Notes: generated from the letters alone by a model not told the origin. A stretch of DNA of 15,105 nt from JAICQQ01 sp965651135 (GCA_965651135.1 CBFGRJ010000155.1:1-15105), one strand, 5' to 3'. Positions 1-7,864 are shown, numbered from the stretch's first letter. Numbers and translations: made by a program.

Positions 1-472
1 GCATTTCGATCAAAAGCCAATCTTCTTTGTCGATCTCTACGGGAGCTCGACCCGCTTGCGGTCCAAGCTTCTGCATGATGAGCTCTTTGGTCACGCCACG
101 TCGTACCGAAAATCCGGGAATGCTCAGGATGCGGGCAGAGCGGGTGCGTCGGGCGTGGATCACCCATGCCCAGTGCACACTGAGTGAATCCGGAGTCCTG
201 GCGGAGTACACGAGGACCTCGCTGGTCTTGTAGCGCACCGAAAGCGAACGACCCCATCGGGGCGCCGATTCGAGTAGCGGTGCGCTCGCTTCGCTGAGCT
301 CGACCTTGGCCCCCAGCTCACGAAGCGCACGCGCGCCGCTCAGCAGGCTGGCTCGCAGCCCGTCCATGACGCGATTTTCCGCCTGCGCATACCAGGCGGC
401 GCGGGCCCGCTGCTCGCGCTCGAAGAAAAGCACCTCTCCGAAGACACGCAGCGTCCTGGCGCTCTGGTACAT
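1..472 (-). CDS. Partial unrecognised protein, N-terminal 157 residues
   Basis: The minus strand is open from an ATG at 472 to the left edge, so only the N-terminal 157 residues are present and the C-terminus is missing. The protein starts MYQSARTLRVFGEVLFFERE. It has an amphipathic Arg/Glu/Ala-rich N-terminal part (residues 1-50) that looks helical. A more strand-like part with RYKTSEVLVYSAR and HWAWVIHARR follows at residues 80-130. I see no signal peptide, membrane segment or catalytic motif and do not recognise the family. The start is the first ATG in the frame; the frame stays open upstream for at least 25 codons without another good start, so the true start could be earlier. It is divergent from the ECF42-type operon at 675, with about 200 bp between them for two promoters. 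I consider it coding because of its length, codon pattern and plausible protein composition. Confidence 0.6.
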   Translation of the reverse strand, partial: MYQSARTLRVFGEVLFFEREQRARAAWYAQAENRVMDGLRASLLSGARALRELGAKVELSEASAPLLESAPRWGRSLSVRYKTSEVLVYSARTPDSLSVHWAWVIHARRTRSARILSIPGFSVRRGVTKELIMQKLGPQAGRAPVEIDKEDWLLIEM

Positions 473-603
473 GCGCGAGGTACTACGCTCTCGAACGCTG
501 TGGGCTTCCCTGGTGTGGGAGGGAGACCCGTATGCTCTTAGTGGAATCCGTTGGGGCCAATTTGGCGGCAGGGCCGGACCGAATCGGAAAAAATCGTTTG
601 GGT

Positions 604-629
604 TGTCCATTCGGCGATAGACCAGCGTC
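604..629 (+). promoter_or_regulatory. Candidate ECF-type promoter of the DGPF/sigma operon
   Basis: TGTCCA at 604-609 and CGTC at 626-629 are separated by 16 bp, the layout expected of an ECF sigma promoter. From memory, ECF42 sigma factors recognise a TGTCGA-like -35 element and a CGA/TC -10 element, so the -35 matches in five of six positions. Transcription would begin near 636, giving a leader of about 38 nt that contains the AGGAG at 663-667. A second CGTC at 634-637 is spaced too far away. This would make the operon autoregulated, as is common for ECF factors. The call is by eye and not statistically tested. Confidence 0.4.
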
Positions 630-674
630 GTCCCGTCAGAACTGCAAACGCAGCACCCACTCAGGAGAACCACC

Positions 675-1010
675 ATGAAGTTCCTTTTTCTGTATCGATC
701 CCCAGCAGATCAGCAAGAGCAACCCTCGGCGGAGGAAATGCAGGCTGGCTACGCCAAGTGGAAGGCTTGGATGACCCAGTACGCGAACGAAATCCTCGAG
801 CAGCCTCCTGCGCGCTCGGGCCCCAAACACGACGGCGTGTCGGCCGTGTGCAGAGGCGGCGCCGTGACGGACGGACCCTATGTCGAAGGCAAAGAGATCG
901 TGGGCGGTTGGTCCTTCATCGAGACCGAGTCGTTGGAGCGGGCCTTCGAAATCGCTAAAGAAGTCCCGATGTTCACGAGCGTAGAGATCCGCGAGATCAC
1001 GACGTACTGA
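675..1010 (+). CDS. YCII-related / DGPF-domain protein
   Basis: This 111-residue soluble protein belongs to the YCII-related (DGPF) family. It begins MKFLFLYR, the usual first strand of the fold, has a helical segment at residues 18-42 (AEEMQAGYAKWKAWMTQYAN), and carries the signature TDGPYVEGKEIVGGW at residues 65-79, with DGPY in place of DGPF. The end (FTSVEIREI) matches the closing strand of the ferredoxin-like fold. Length is typical for the family. The start is supported by AGGAG at 663-667, eight bases before the ATG. Its stop at 1010 is one base from the sigma factor ATG at 1012, so the two are almost certainly cotranscribed. DGPF proteins are the standard genomic partners of ECF42 sigma factors. 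Their biochemical role is not settled; enzyme activity, ligand sensing or redox sensing are only suggestions. I see no residue that decides between them. Confidence 0.88.
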   Translation: MKFLFLYRSPADQQEQPSAEEMQAGYAKWKAWMTQYANEILEQPPARSGPKHDGVSAVCRGGAVTDGPYVEGKEIVGGWSFIETESLERAFEIAKEVPMFTSVEIREITTY

Positions 1011-1011
1011 G

Positions 1012-2220
1012 ATGACCGCGCCCGAGCTGCCCGAGCATTGGTTCCGGCGGGAGCACGGGCGCCTGGTCTCCATTCTGTCACGTCGATTCGGTCTAGATCG
1101 CTTGGAACTGTGCGAGGATGCGGCGCAGACCGCGCTGCTCCGAGCCGCCCAGTCCTGGTCCTTGGACCTGCCCAAGGACCCAGGGGCGTGGCTCTACCGT
1201 GTCGCACACAATTACGTGCTCGACGAGCTTCGTCGCGAGAAGCGCGACAAGCGCTACCTCGCAGAGGTGAACACGGGCTACGCGGAGCAGGAGGTCCAAG
1301 ACGACGTCCTTCGCTTGCTTTTCGTGTGCGCCGATCCGGCAATCCCGAGCGAGTCGCAGCTTGTGCTCGCGCTGAAAACGCTGTGCGGGTTCAGCACCGA
1401 GGAGATCTCGCTTCGCCTATTTCAAAGCACAGACGCCGTCAACAAGCGCTTGCAGCGCGCGCGCGCGCGACTCCGCGAGCATGCCGAGCTGCAGAGCCTC
1501 GATGCAGAGCGTGTGCAGAGCGTGCTTCACATGCTCTATTTGCTGTTCAATGAAGGCTATAGCTCCGCACAACCCGATCGCGTGATCCGTCGCGAGCTGT
1601 GTGAAGAAGCGCTTCGACTGGCGCTGATGCTGAAGGAAGATCCGACGGGCGCCATCTCGGACACCGACGCTCTGATCGCCCTGATGTGCTTTCATGCGGC
1701 GCGCTTCGAGGCGCGCGCGGACGAAGTGGGAGGCCTCGTCCTTCTCGAGGAACAGGATCGCTCGCGTTGGGATCACGAGCTCATCCGTCAAGGGCTCGAC
1801 CACCTCGCGCGGTCCGCGCGGGGAGAGCGGCTGTCGCGCTACCATGCCGAGGCAGGCATAGCGGCGGAGCATTGTCTCGCTCCGTCGTATGCACGAACGA
1901 ATTGGCAGGAGATCGTTCGACTCTACGAGGTGCTCGATCATATTGCTCCCTCGCCGCTGAATGTCTTGAATCGAGCGATTGCGATGGCGGAATGGAAAGG
2001 ACCAGAAGCCGGGCTCGCCGCGCTGGAAGCGCTCGAGGCCCCGAGCTGGCTGCTCGGCTACTACTTGTGGGATGCGACGCTCGGCGAGCTCCATCGCCGG
2101 TGCGGGCATCGCGATCGCGCTGCCGCACATACCCAACGCGCCCTTGCCGCCGCACCTACCAATCCAGAAAAGGCGTTGCTCGAGCGCCGCCTAAAGAAGA
2201 TATCCGAGCAGGCGCAATGA
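1012..2220 (+). CDS. ECF42-type RNA polymerase sigma factor with C-terminal extension
   Basis: This 402-residue protein is about twice the length of a plain ECF sigma factor. The sigma-2 region covers residues 8-80, with the core-binding part (ELCEDAAQTALLRAAQSW) and the -10 recognition helix (DPGAWLYRVAHNYVLDELRR). The sigma-4 region covers about 108-157, with a helix-turn-helix GFSTEEISLRLFQSTDAVNK for the -35 element. The extension at 165-400 includes LHMLYLLFNEGYSSA and RRELCEEALRLALML, typical of the extension (DUF6596 type) in this group. Its last 80 residues look TPR-like (YYLWDATLGELHRRCGHRDRA). Extensions of this type replace a separate anti-sigma factor as the regulatory part, and none is encoded next to it. 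The gene follows the DGPF partner by one base and precedes a small membrane protein at 2279. The input signal cannot be read from the sequence. Confidence 0.93.
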   Translation: MTAPELPEHWFRREHGRLVSILSRRFGLDRLELCEDAAQTALLRAAQSWSLDLPKDPGAWLYRVAHNYVLDELRREKRDKRYLAEVNTGYAEQEVQDDVLRLLFVCADPAIPSESQLVLALKTLCGFSTEEISLRLFQSTDAVNKRLQRARARLREHAELQSLDAERVQSVLHMLYLLFNEGYSSAQPDRVIRRELCEEALRLALMLKEDPTGAISDTDALIALMCFHAARFEARADEVGGLVLLEEQDRSRWDHELIRQGLDHLARSARGERLSRYHAEAGIAAEHCLAPSYARTNWQEIVRLYEVLDHIAPSPLNVLNRAIAMAEWKGPEAGLAALEALEAPSWLLGYYLWDATLGELHRRCGHRDRAAAHTQRALAAAPTNPEKALLERRLKKISEQAQ

Positions 2221-2278
2221 GCAGGACCCCCGTGTCCATTCGAGCAGCGCCGAACGTCGGTATCTTGGAGGTCCAATC

Positions 2279-2500
2279 ATGAAGCTGAGCCAATGGATTC
2301 GACAGACGCACCGCTGGGTATCGATGGTCTTTACCGTGACGGTGATCGCCAACGTGGTCGCCTCGATCGCAGCAGGTGGGCAGCCGCCCCCTTGGGTGAC
2401 CTACTCTCCCCTGCTCCCGCTCGCGCTACTCCTGCTGAGTGGCCTGTATCTGTTCGTGCTGCCCTATGGCAAGCGCACCAGCAAACAGGCGCACCAGTAA
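2279..2500 (+). CDS. Small two-helix membrane protein of the ECF42 locus
   Basis: This 73-residue protein has two predicted membrane helices, roughly residues 14-32 (WVSMVFTVTVIANVVASIA) and 45-62 (PLLPLALLLLSGLYLFVL). A short Pro-rich loop separates them, and a basic tail (YGKRTSKQAHQ) suggests that both ends face the cytoplasm. The N-terminal RQTHRWVSMVFT resembles the first helix of PepSY-associated membrane proteins, but nothing else of that family is present. A ribosome site GGAGG at 2267-2271 lies seven bases before the ATG. It begins 58 bp after the sigma factor stop on the same strand, so it is probably the third gene of the operon. I do not know its function. It could be a membrane target or effector of the sigma factor, or a transporter accessory subunit. 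Confidence 0.8.
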   Translation: MKLSQWIRQTHRWVSMVFTVTVIANVVASIAAGGQPPPWVTYSPLLPLALLLLSGLYLFVLPYGKRTSKQAHQ

Positions 2501-2560
2501 AAGCGCGGACCGTGTTGAAGGGCAAGGCGTTCTGTGGTTAGCTCCTTTGCTGGGGCTATC

Positions 2561-4405
2561 ATGGTATCGGTTCGCGCCCGCGAGTTTCACTTTTGGCACG
2601 TGGCCGCCCTGTGCGCGGGTCTCACAGGGTGCCAATCGGCCACCGTGCGTCGCATCGAGACCGCGCAGGGCCCCGCCATGGAAATCCGCTGCTCGACGCC
2701 GAGCCTCTGCAAGAAAGAACAGGCTCGCCTGAATTGCGCCAGTGGTAAAAAATCGGTGCACGCCGTTTCTGATTCGCTCTGGGTCGTCACGTGTTCGCGA
2801 GCCAGCAGCGACCCACGCGTCGCTACGAAAGCCGGCCGAAACGCCCCCACCGGTGCCTCGGTAGGTGGCCGTGTCGCGCCCGTTTATACCTATGACGACC
2901 CCTTACTCGAGCGGGGGCCGCTCGGGCAACTCGTCAAACCGACTTCCACGATGCTGCGTTCGGCCGAGTACGTAGCGACGGTCGAAGCACGCGCCGCCGC
3001 AGAACTCGACGCGGTTCAGCGCGATCTGGCCGCCCGGTGCCAGGCGGGTAGCCTCGACCATTGCCTTGCCGCGCTCGATCTGACGCCGTGGTCTGCGCTG
3101 CCCGAGTGGGGAGAGACGCCACTCAAAGACTCGCGCGCGCTGTCGCATCGGGCAGACAAGTTGGTAGAGCTATGCAAGAAGCGTCACGCGAACAGCTGTC
3201 ACCGATTGGGCGAGCTGATGTTCGTGATGGAACGAGCAGACAGTCTCCGAGCACTGTCTACGGCCGGCGGCCTGCAGGCGAACCTGGAGCAGGTGCTTTG
3301 GACGGATCCAAAGCTTGGATTCAAAAGGCAGGCGCTGGCGGCCGTGGTCATCGCTTCTTTGAAGGAGCACCGCGGACCGCCGCTGGCCACGCTCGAAAGC
3401 TGGGCCACCGCCTGCTCGCAAGGGTCGCCGGGCGCTTGCCTGCTCGGCGCCGCGGTCGGCTGGCGCAGCGCTTCCGAGTATAGCGACCAAGTCGACGGTG
3501 AGATCGGGAAGGAGCCCGAGCGAGTGAGCGAGCGCCCGCTGGCGCACGCACTTGCCGAATACTGCCAGACTTACAAGAGCCTATGCGCCGAGGCCCGTAA
3601 ACGCGAGTACCTGGCGGGAGTGACGGAGCAGGCCGACTATTGCACAAGCCTGCGCGGGCTATGCACACAAGAAGACCCAAGAGCTTGTCGAGAGCTCGCG
3701 CTGGCCATCAATAGCTCGGCCTGCCGAACCGAGCACAGCGGGGAGAACTCTGCCGCGCTCCACCAAAAAGCGTGCTCGCTCGGGTCGGCGGCTTCTTGCG
3801 GCGATTTGGTAGAGCCCAGCCTGAACGCGAAGACACCGATGCTCGCCCTCGCGTTCGCGCTGCAGTCGTGTCAGAAGCAGCATCAAGTGGGCTGCCGGGA
3901 CCTTTGCAATCGGTTTGGGCGCTCGCGCGACCACACCAGCCTGGCAACCGGCCTCGCGATTCTGGAACACGCCTGCAAGGTCGGTTACGCCGATGCCTGC
4001 CACGACGTCTATGTCTCCGACTATCAATGGGGCGATGTGGAGCCTGCGCGCCAAAGTTTGTTCGGGCTGTGCGTCAACGCCGAGCACGTGCGAGCCTGCA
4101 GGACGACTGCGCAGATCGACTGGTTGGCGGGACGCGTCGAATCGGCGATTTCGCTCTTGGAGCGACAGTGCTCCGCCGCCAACGATCGCAACAGCTGCAT
4201 CGAGCTCGGCACGCTGCTGGCCCACCGCGGGCAAGACGCGAGGGCGCTATCCATCTTGGCGCGGGAATGTCAACGCGCAGCGCGCTCTCCGCGCGACGCG
4301 GCTATCGGTGCGCACGTCTGCCAGACCGCCCGGCGCCTGGAGGCGGGGGTGCGGCCGCAAACACCGAGCCAGATGTTTCTCGAACCTATTGGCTTGCCGC
4401 GCTAG
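2561..4405 (+). CDS. Cys-rich Sel1/Hcp-like repeat lipoprotein
   Basis: A 614-residue exported protein. The signal peptide runs from residue 1 to 23, with Arg5 and Arg7, a hydrophobic stretch WHVAALCAG, and a canonical lipobox LTGC with lipidated Cys24. An in-frame GTG at 2534 would add nine residues; I chose the ATG at 2561 because it gives the cleaner signal peptide. The body is a run of helical repeats marked by paired cysteines, mostly C-x7-C. Examples are CQAGSLDHC, CKKRHANSC, CSQGSPGAC, CTQEDPRAC, CSLGSAASC and CKVGYADAC. About ten such pairs occur. Sel1-like proteins of the Hcp type use this spacing, with a disulfide bridge inside each helix pair, and act outside the cytoplasm as binding scaffolds. 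The partner is unknown. It follows the ECF42 locus by 60 bp and may or may not share its transcript. Its last 20 bp overlap the end of the convergent DUF2330 gene. Confidence 0.85.
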   Translation: MVSVRAREFHFWHVAALCAGLTGCQSATVRRIETAQGPAMEIRCSTPSLCKKEQARLNCASGKKSVHAVSDSLWVVTCSRASSDPRVATKAGRNAPTGASVGGRVAPVYTYDDPLLERGPLGQLVKPTSTMLRSAEYVATVEARAAAELDAVQRDLAARCQAGSLDHCLAALDLTPWSALPEWGETPLKDSRALSHRADKLVELCKKRHANSCHRLGELMFVMERADSLRALSTAGGLQANLEQVLWTDPKLGFKRQALAAVVIASLKEHRGPPLATLESWATACSQGSPGACLLGAAVGWRSASEYSDQVDGEIGKEPERVSERPLAHALAEYCQTYKSLCAEARKREYLAGVTEQADYCTSLRGLCTQEDPRACRELALAINSSACRTEHSGENSAALHQKACSLGSAASCGDLVEPSLNAKTPMLALAFALQSCQKQHQVGCRDLCNRFGRSRDHTSLATGLAILEHACKVGYADACHDVYVSDYQWGDVEPARQSLFGLCVNAEHVRACRTTAQIDWLAGRVESAISLLERQCSAANDRNSCIELGTLLAHRGQDARALSILARECQRAARSPRDAAIGAHVCQTARRLEAGVRPQTPSQMFLEPIGLPR

Positions 4406-6281
4406 GGGAGCGACGGCGCCGGCCGACCACGCCAACACCGAACGCGAGCGACAGCCAAGCCCAGTGAGACGCCACTAGGTCCGATCCCACCGTGCAGCCG
4501 CCACCGGACGACTTGCCGCTCGCCGACGGGCCACCCGAACCAGTACCACCTACGCCACCCATGCCACCGGTGCCTCCCGACGCGCCAGTCGTGTTGCTCG
4601 GACCAGTGTCTCCACCACCCGAGCTGTTGGCGGTATTCGTATTCGTACCACCGCTGCCGGAAGTCGTCTCTACCGGTTTGGGCTCAGGCACCTCGACTTC
4701 ACGCCCGCCGGGCATGTCCTGCGGCAACTCGGGCAGACGCTGTTCATAGAACGAGTCGGGAATCGCCGTATCCGGCGTCGTGCATGTCGTGACGCGCACG
4801 CCCTCGGCGGTGACGCTGCCCGTGGCGACGAAACCGGCGTCGCACTCGCAGGTGGGCGTCATGTTGACCGGAACGCAGCGACCGTTGCTGCCGCAGTCGA
4901 ACGTGGCACAGGGGTCGGGCAAGGTCTCCATGCCGGCTTCTTGGTCGCCGGGATTGAGGAACGACATGCGCTGATCTTGGCAAATGACCGTAGGCGTGCC
5001 GTCCGGAGCGAAGGTGGTACGAGCCGTCGCCCCGGGAACACACCCGCATGCGGCCACGCGTGTCTGGACGCCGCTGGCATTCATCTGCGTCACGCTCCGG
5101 CAAATACCCCCAGCACCACAGGTCACGAAGTCGCAAGGGTCTGTGGAGGTTGCCGGGTCAGGGCATTGATCGACGCCGTCGACGATGCGCTGGAGCTGCC
5201 GAATGTTCGAAACGTCTTCTCCGTCGCTGCGCCCCAGAATCGGATCGAGTGTCATTTCTTCCGCTGAAACGCGCGTATACAGGCGAGTGATGTAGGGGTT
5301 CGCTTGCAGCACGTCCAGCAGCGCGAGGGCCGCCTCCGCGTCCTCGGGCGTATTGAAAAATCCGTTATCGATTTGGCTTTGCACCTGAGAGGCAAAGCCC
5401 GCGGTAAGGCCGGCAAACTCCGTCACCCAACCCTGACCGCCCGCGTCATCGACGCCTTGGGCAACCAGCGACGCGTAGTTCGTCCGCGTCGGAAATGTAT
5501 TTGGATCGAAGCGAATGCTACCGTCATCGATGGTGATGTTTTCCCAGTTCTTGCCCTCGTATCGTTGGTCGCCTAACACGAACACCACAATCGACATTTC
5601 CGGCTCGGCTGCGAGCGAGGTCATCCTGAGCGGTATGGAGGGAGTGGTACCCGGAAGCGAAAAGCGAAAGGGACTGATGTCATTCACGTCCGCCGCCTCG
5701 AGCAGCTTGAGCGCCAAGAACTTCATCCCCTCGTTGGTGTAGAGCTCGATGTACGGCTCCATGGGCGGCGTCACGCGGTATCCCTCCTGGCGCAGCCAAT
5801 CGATCAGGGCGTCGGGATCCGTCGATTCAATCACCGCCACGTCGTAGTTGCCCACCTCTTCTCGAATGTGAACCGTCACCCCGTCATCCTCGGGCAGTCC
5901 CCCAGAGGTCGCTGAGGCGGTCGCAAGGCCCCCCCCGGGGGCAGGAAACAGGCCGTAGCAGTCGCTCGGCAAGACGAACGTAGGTCCTGTGTTCGCGTCC
6001 AGCGTTGCGAGAGCCCGCTGTGGAAACACGGCCAGGCTATTGGCGTCTGGAACGGCACCCAGCGGCAAGATCCAAGCGAAGTCCTCCGCATCGCCGTTGA
6101 ACGAGATCTGCGTGGTCATCGTCACCGAGTCTTCGGAGATTTCGAACAGAATGCGCTCCGCCGTCTGGTCGACGGGCTGCCGGCCGCAGAAGAATCCTCC
6201 GCAAGCGCGAGCCTCGGACGGAGCGCTCATCCAAACCAACAAGGACGTGCCAAAGCACGCAGCAAGCTTCGTGGAGTTCAT
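4386..6281 (-). CDS. DUF2330 surface protein with EGF-like modules and MYXO-CTERM-type tail
   Basis: This 631-residue protein begins with a signal peptide (MNSTKLAACFGTSLLVWMSA). Right after it comes ACGGFFC, the N-terminal hallmark of DUF2330 proteins. The DUF2330 domain covers about residues 25-370 (DFAWILPLGAVPDAN is typical). Two EGF-like Cys-rich modules follow at about 378-440 (CDFVTCGAGGIC) and 455-505 (CATFDCGSNGRC, CECDAGF). A low-complexity Gly/Thr/Ser/Asn linker fills about 520-592. The C-terminus has GGGC (Cys596), a hydrophobic helix (WAWLSLAFGVGVVG) and an RRRR cluster, which is the tripartite MYXO-CTERM sorting signal. Such tails are known to be processed by myxosortases, with the Cys modified for outer-membrane or surface anchoring. 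The ATG at 6281 is chosen over an upstream in-frame start at 6407 because only it starts a signal peptide. A weak AGGGG precedes it. The function of DUF2330 is unknown. Confidence 0.92.
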   Translation of the reverse strand: MNSTKLAACFGTSLLVWMSAPSEARACGGFFCGRQPVDQTAERILFEISEDSVTMTTQISFNGDAEDFAWILPLGAVPDANSLAVFPQRALATLDANTGPTFVLPSDCYGLFPAPGGGLATASATSGGLPEDDGVTVHIREEVGNYDVAVIESTDPDALIDWLRQEGYRVTPPMEPYIELYTNEGMKFLALKLLEAADVNDISPFRFSLPGTTPSIPLRMTSLAAEPEMSIVVFVLGDQRYEGKNWENITIDDGSIRFDPNTFPTRTNYASLVAQGVDDAGGQGWVTEFAGLTAGFASQVQSQIDNGFFNTPEDAEAALALLDVLQANPYITRLYTRVSAEEMTLDPILGRSDGEDVSNIRQLQRIVDGVDQCPDPATSTDPCDFVTCGAGGICRSVTQMNASGVQTRVAACGCVPGATARTTFAPDGTPTVICQDQRMSFLNPGDQEAGMETLPDPCATFDCGSNGRCVPVNMTPTCECDAGFVATGSVTAEGVRVTTCTTPDTAIPDSFYEQRLPELPQDMPGGREVEVPEPKPVETTSGSGGTNTNTANSSGGGDTGPSNTTGASGGTGGMGGVGGTGSGGPSASGKSSGGGCTVGSDLVASHWAWLSLAFGVGVVGRRRRSPSAASQ

Positions 6282-6434
6282 GGCGGCCCCTGTGTAGCAA
6301 AGCGCGAGCCAACACCATCGCCTCCAACCACAGCCACAGATTCTTTGTATTTTCAGCAACTTGTGTTTGTCGCCACCCGTCGCATGTCTCCGCTGAGTGG
6401 CACACAATGAGCCAGGGCCACGATCGCTGCCCCC
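6282..6434. other. Gap upstream of the DUF2330 gene
   Basis: About 150 bp that should hold the minus-strand promoter of the DUF2330 gene. I cannot identify a convincing -35/-10 pair. I see no coding potential of its own, although the minus-strand frame of the DUF2330 gene stays open through it to 6407. That extension lacks signal-peptide character and is not taken as coding. Confidence 0.5.
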
Positions 6435-6700
6435 TCACCTAGCGAACCAATGAATCACCGTCAGCGTCCCCGCTAGCGGCAGCATGTACGCGCTGCTCTA
6501 CGCGAACCCCAGACCAAAGCCCGCCTCCAATGCCCTTGGCAATCGTGCTCGTCGTTTGCGATCGCCGCCAACGCCGAACGCACGACAACGTACGCCAGAA
6601 AGAACAACACGGGAAACACCACTTCGGGCATTAGCCACGCGGCAGTGAAGACAAGGCCAGAGGTACGAGTGATGGGTGATTCGCACAAGACTTCACGCAA
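6435..6700 (-). pseudogene. Frameshifted small membrane protein remnant
   Basis: On the minus strand one frame reads a plausible membrane segment (TAAWLMPEVVFPVLFFLAYVVVR), followed by SALAAIANDEHDCQGHWRRALVWG. It then loses protein-like character and stops near 6473. In the next frame the following codons read YMLPLAGTLTVIHWF and end at a TGA at 6435-6437. Joining the two frames near 6500-6510 gives a two-helix protein of about 85-90 residues with an acidic/Cys loop (ANDEHDCQGH) between the helices. The most economical reading is a small inner-membrane protein gene disrupted by a frameshift of about one base. No strong start is visible: a TTG sits at 6700 and an internal ATG at about 6631. 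It is on the same strand as, and upstream of, the DUF2330 gene. I do not recognise the family. A sequencing error is an alternative to a true mutation. Confidence 0.5.
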
Positions 6701-6780
6701 CCCTCGACTCGCTCTAGCACAGCGCGTTTGTGTGGGCGATCCAACGGCTTCGAGCTATGGTCGCCATCAGCGCTAGTACA

Positions 6781-7830
6781 ATGAAAGCTCCAGGCCTTTT
6801 CGCTCGGTTGCTCGGGCTGCCTCTATTATGGCCGCAGATCGCAGATGCCCAAGAGCCGGGGTGGCTCTCCTGGACTGCCCCTCCGGAGTGTCCTAGCGCT
6901 CATGACATCGAGCAGCGCGTGGGTGCTTGGTTGGGCGGCGCCCCTTCACGAGCTAGTGATCTGACCGTCGAAACAGCACTTCGGTGGACCGAGCAAAAGT
7001 GGGAGGTCACCGTCGACATCACTTTGGCCGGACACTCCGGAACACGTCGTATCTTGGTAGATACCTGTCAGGACGCTGCCGACTTCGTTGCCGTAGCGGT
7101 GGTCCTGGCAGTCGATCCGGCTCGGGCCGAGCGTTGGTCCTCCGATGAACCCGTCGAAGCACCGGAGCCGCAGCCAACCAGGGCCGCCGATTTGGATTTG
7201 GACGAACGCGACGGCGCCCACGCCGGCGACGAATCAACGACGATGATTGCGGAGCCCTGGCAAGCAGGGGCAGACCCCCCAAGCCGCTTCGATTCCGGAG
7301 CTGGATCCGGCAGCGCTTGGGCCCTGCGCCCTCACCTCTCGGGGGCCCTGGAGCTCGCGACGGGGGTGTTGCCCGAACCGCGGCTAGGGCCCTCCGTCGC
7401 GCTTGGGGTCCGCCTCGAACGTTGGTCGTTGGGTCTCGCTGGCCGTTGGTTTCCGCCCGCCTCCACCTCCCCCGACCACGCTGAAGCGCCCATTGATTTT
7501 TCCTTGATCGACGCTCGGCTTTTAGCGAGCTATCTCGTTCTAGGCTCACAGGCCAAGCTCGGTCCAATCGCAAGCCTGACCGGTGGCTCGATCCGCGCCA
7601 AGCAACGTATCGAAAGTGCCCAAGTCATTCGTGAGCCGTGGGTGGCGTTTGGTGCCGGGGCGATGGGCGCGTTCGCCTTCCACCCGGACATGAGTGTTTT
7701 CGGCGAGATCGAGGTCGCCATGCCGTTGACCCAGCCGAGCTTCGTCCTCGACGATGGCAGTCACGTGCATCGGGTGGGCTACGGGCTCCGGGCCGCGCTT
7801 GGCCTTCGAGTTTTCTTCATGCGACAGTGA
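6781..7830 (+). CDS. Exported protein with beta-barrel-like C-terminus, sigma-factor linked
   Basis: A 349-residue protein with a signal peptide MKAPGLFARLLGLPLLWPQI and likely cleavage after ADA. In-frame starts at 6730 (GTG) and 6757 (ATG) would add 17 or 8 residues and spoil the signal peptide, so I prefer the ATG at 6781. The N-terminal part (about 28-120) includes WTAPPECPSAHDIEQRVGAWLGG and a Cys near residue 98, which could form a disulfide with the first. An acidic, low-complexity linker follows at about 120-175. The last 170 residues alternate hydrophobic and polar positions (HLSGALELATGVL, SVALGVRLERWSLGLAGRWF, MSVFGEIEVAMPL, YGLRAALGLRVFFMRQ). They resemble outer-membrane barrel strands ending close to an aromatic residue. 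The stop is 34 bp before the start of a sigma factor, so cotranscription is likely. I do not recognise a named family. A role as outer-membrane sensor for the sigma factor is inference. Confidence 0.8.
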   Translation: MKAPGLFARLLGLPLLWPQIADAQEPGWLSWTAPPECPSAHDIEQRVGAWLGGAPSRASDLTVETALRWTEQKWEVTVDITLAGHSGTRRILVDTCQDAADFVAVAVVLAVDPARAERWSSDEPVEAPEPQPTRAADLDLDERDGAHAGDESTTMIAEPWQAGADPPSRFDSGAGSGSAWALRPHLSGALELATGVLPEPRLGPSVALGVRLERWSLGLAGRWFPPASTSPDHAEAPIDFSLIDARLLASYLVLGSQAKLGPIASLTGGSIRAKQRIESAQVIREPWVAFGAGAMGAFAFHPDMSVFGEIEVAMPLTQPSFVLDDGSHVHRVGYGLRAALGLRVFFMRQ

Positions 7831-7864
7831 AGAATTGGCTCGGTCGAAACACTAAAAGAGCCCC

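Noticed and set aside
1417..2136. Long open frame on the minus strand opposite the ECF42-type sigma factor gene
   Set aside because: It mirrors the GC-rich codon pattern of a clear sigma factor and has no recognisable fold of its own.
3659..4234. Open frame on the minus strand inside the Sel1-like lipoprotein gene
   Set aside because: The sense strand has regular Cys-paired repeats, so the antisense frame is a shadow.
4492..4749. Pro-rich plus-strand frame opposite the DUF2330 linker
   Set aside because: It is the complement of the Gly/Thr/Ser stalk codons; low complexity explains it.
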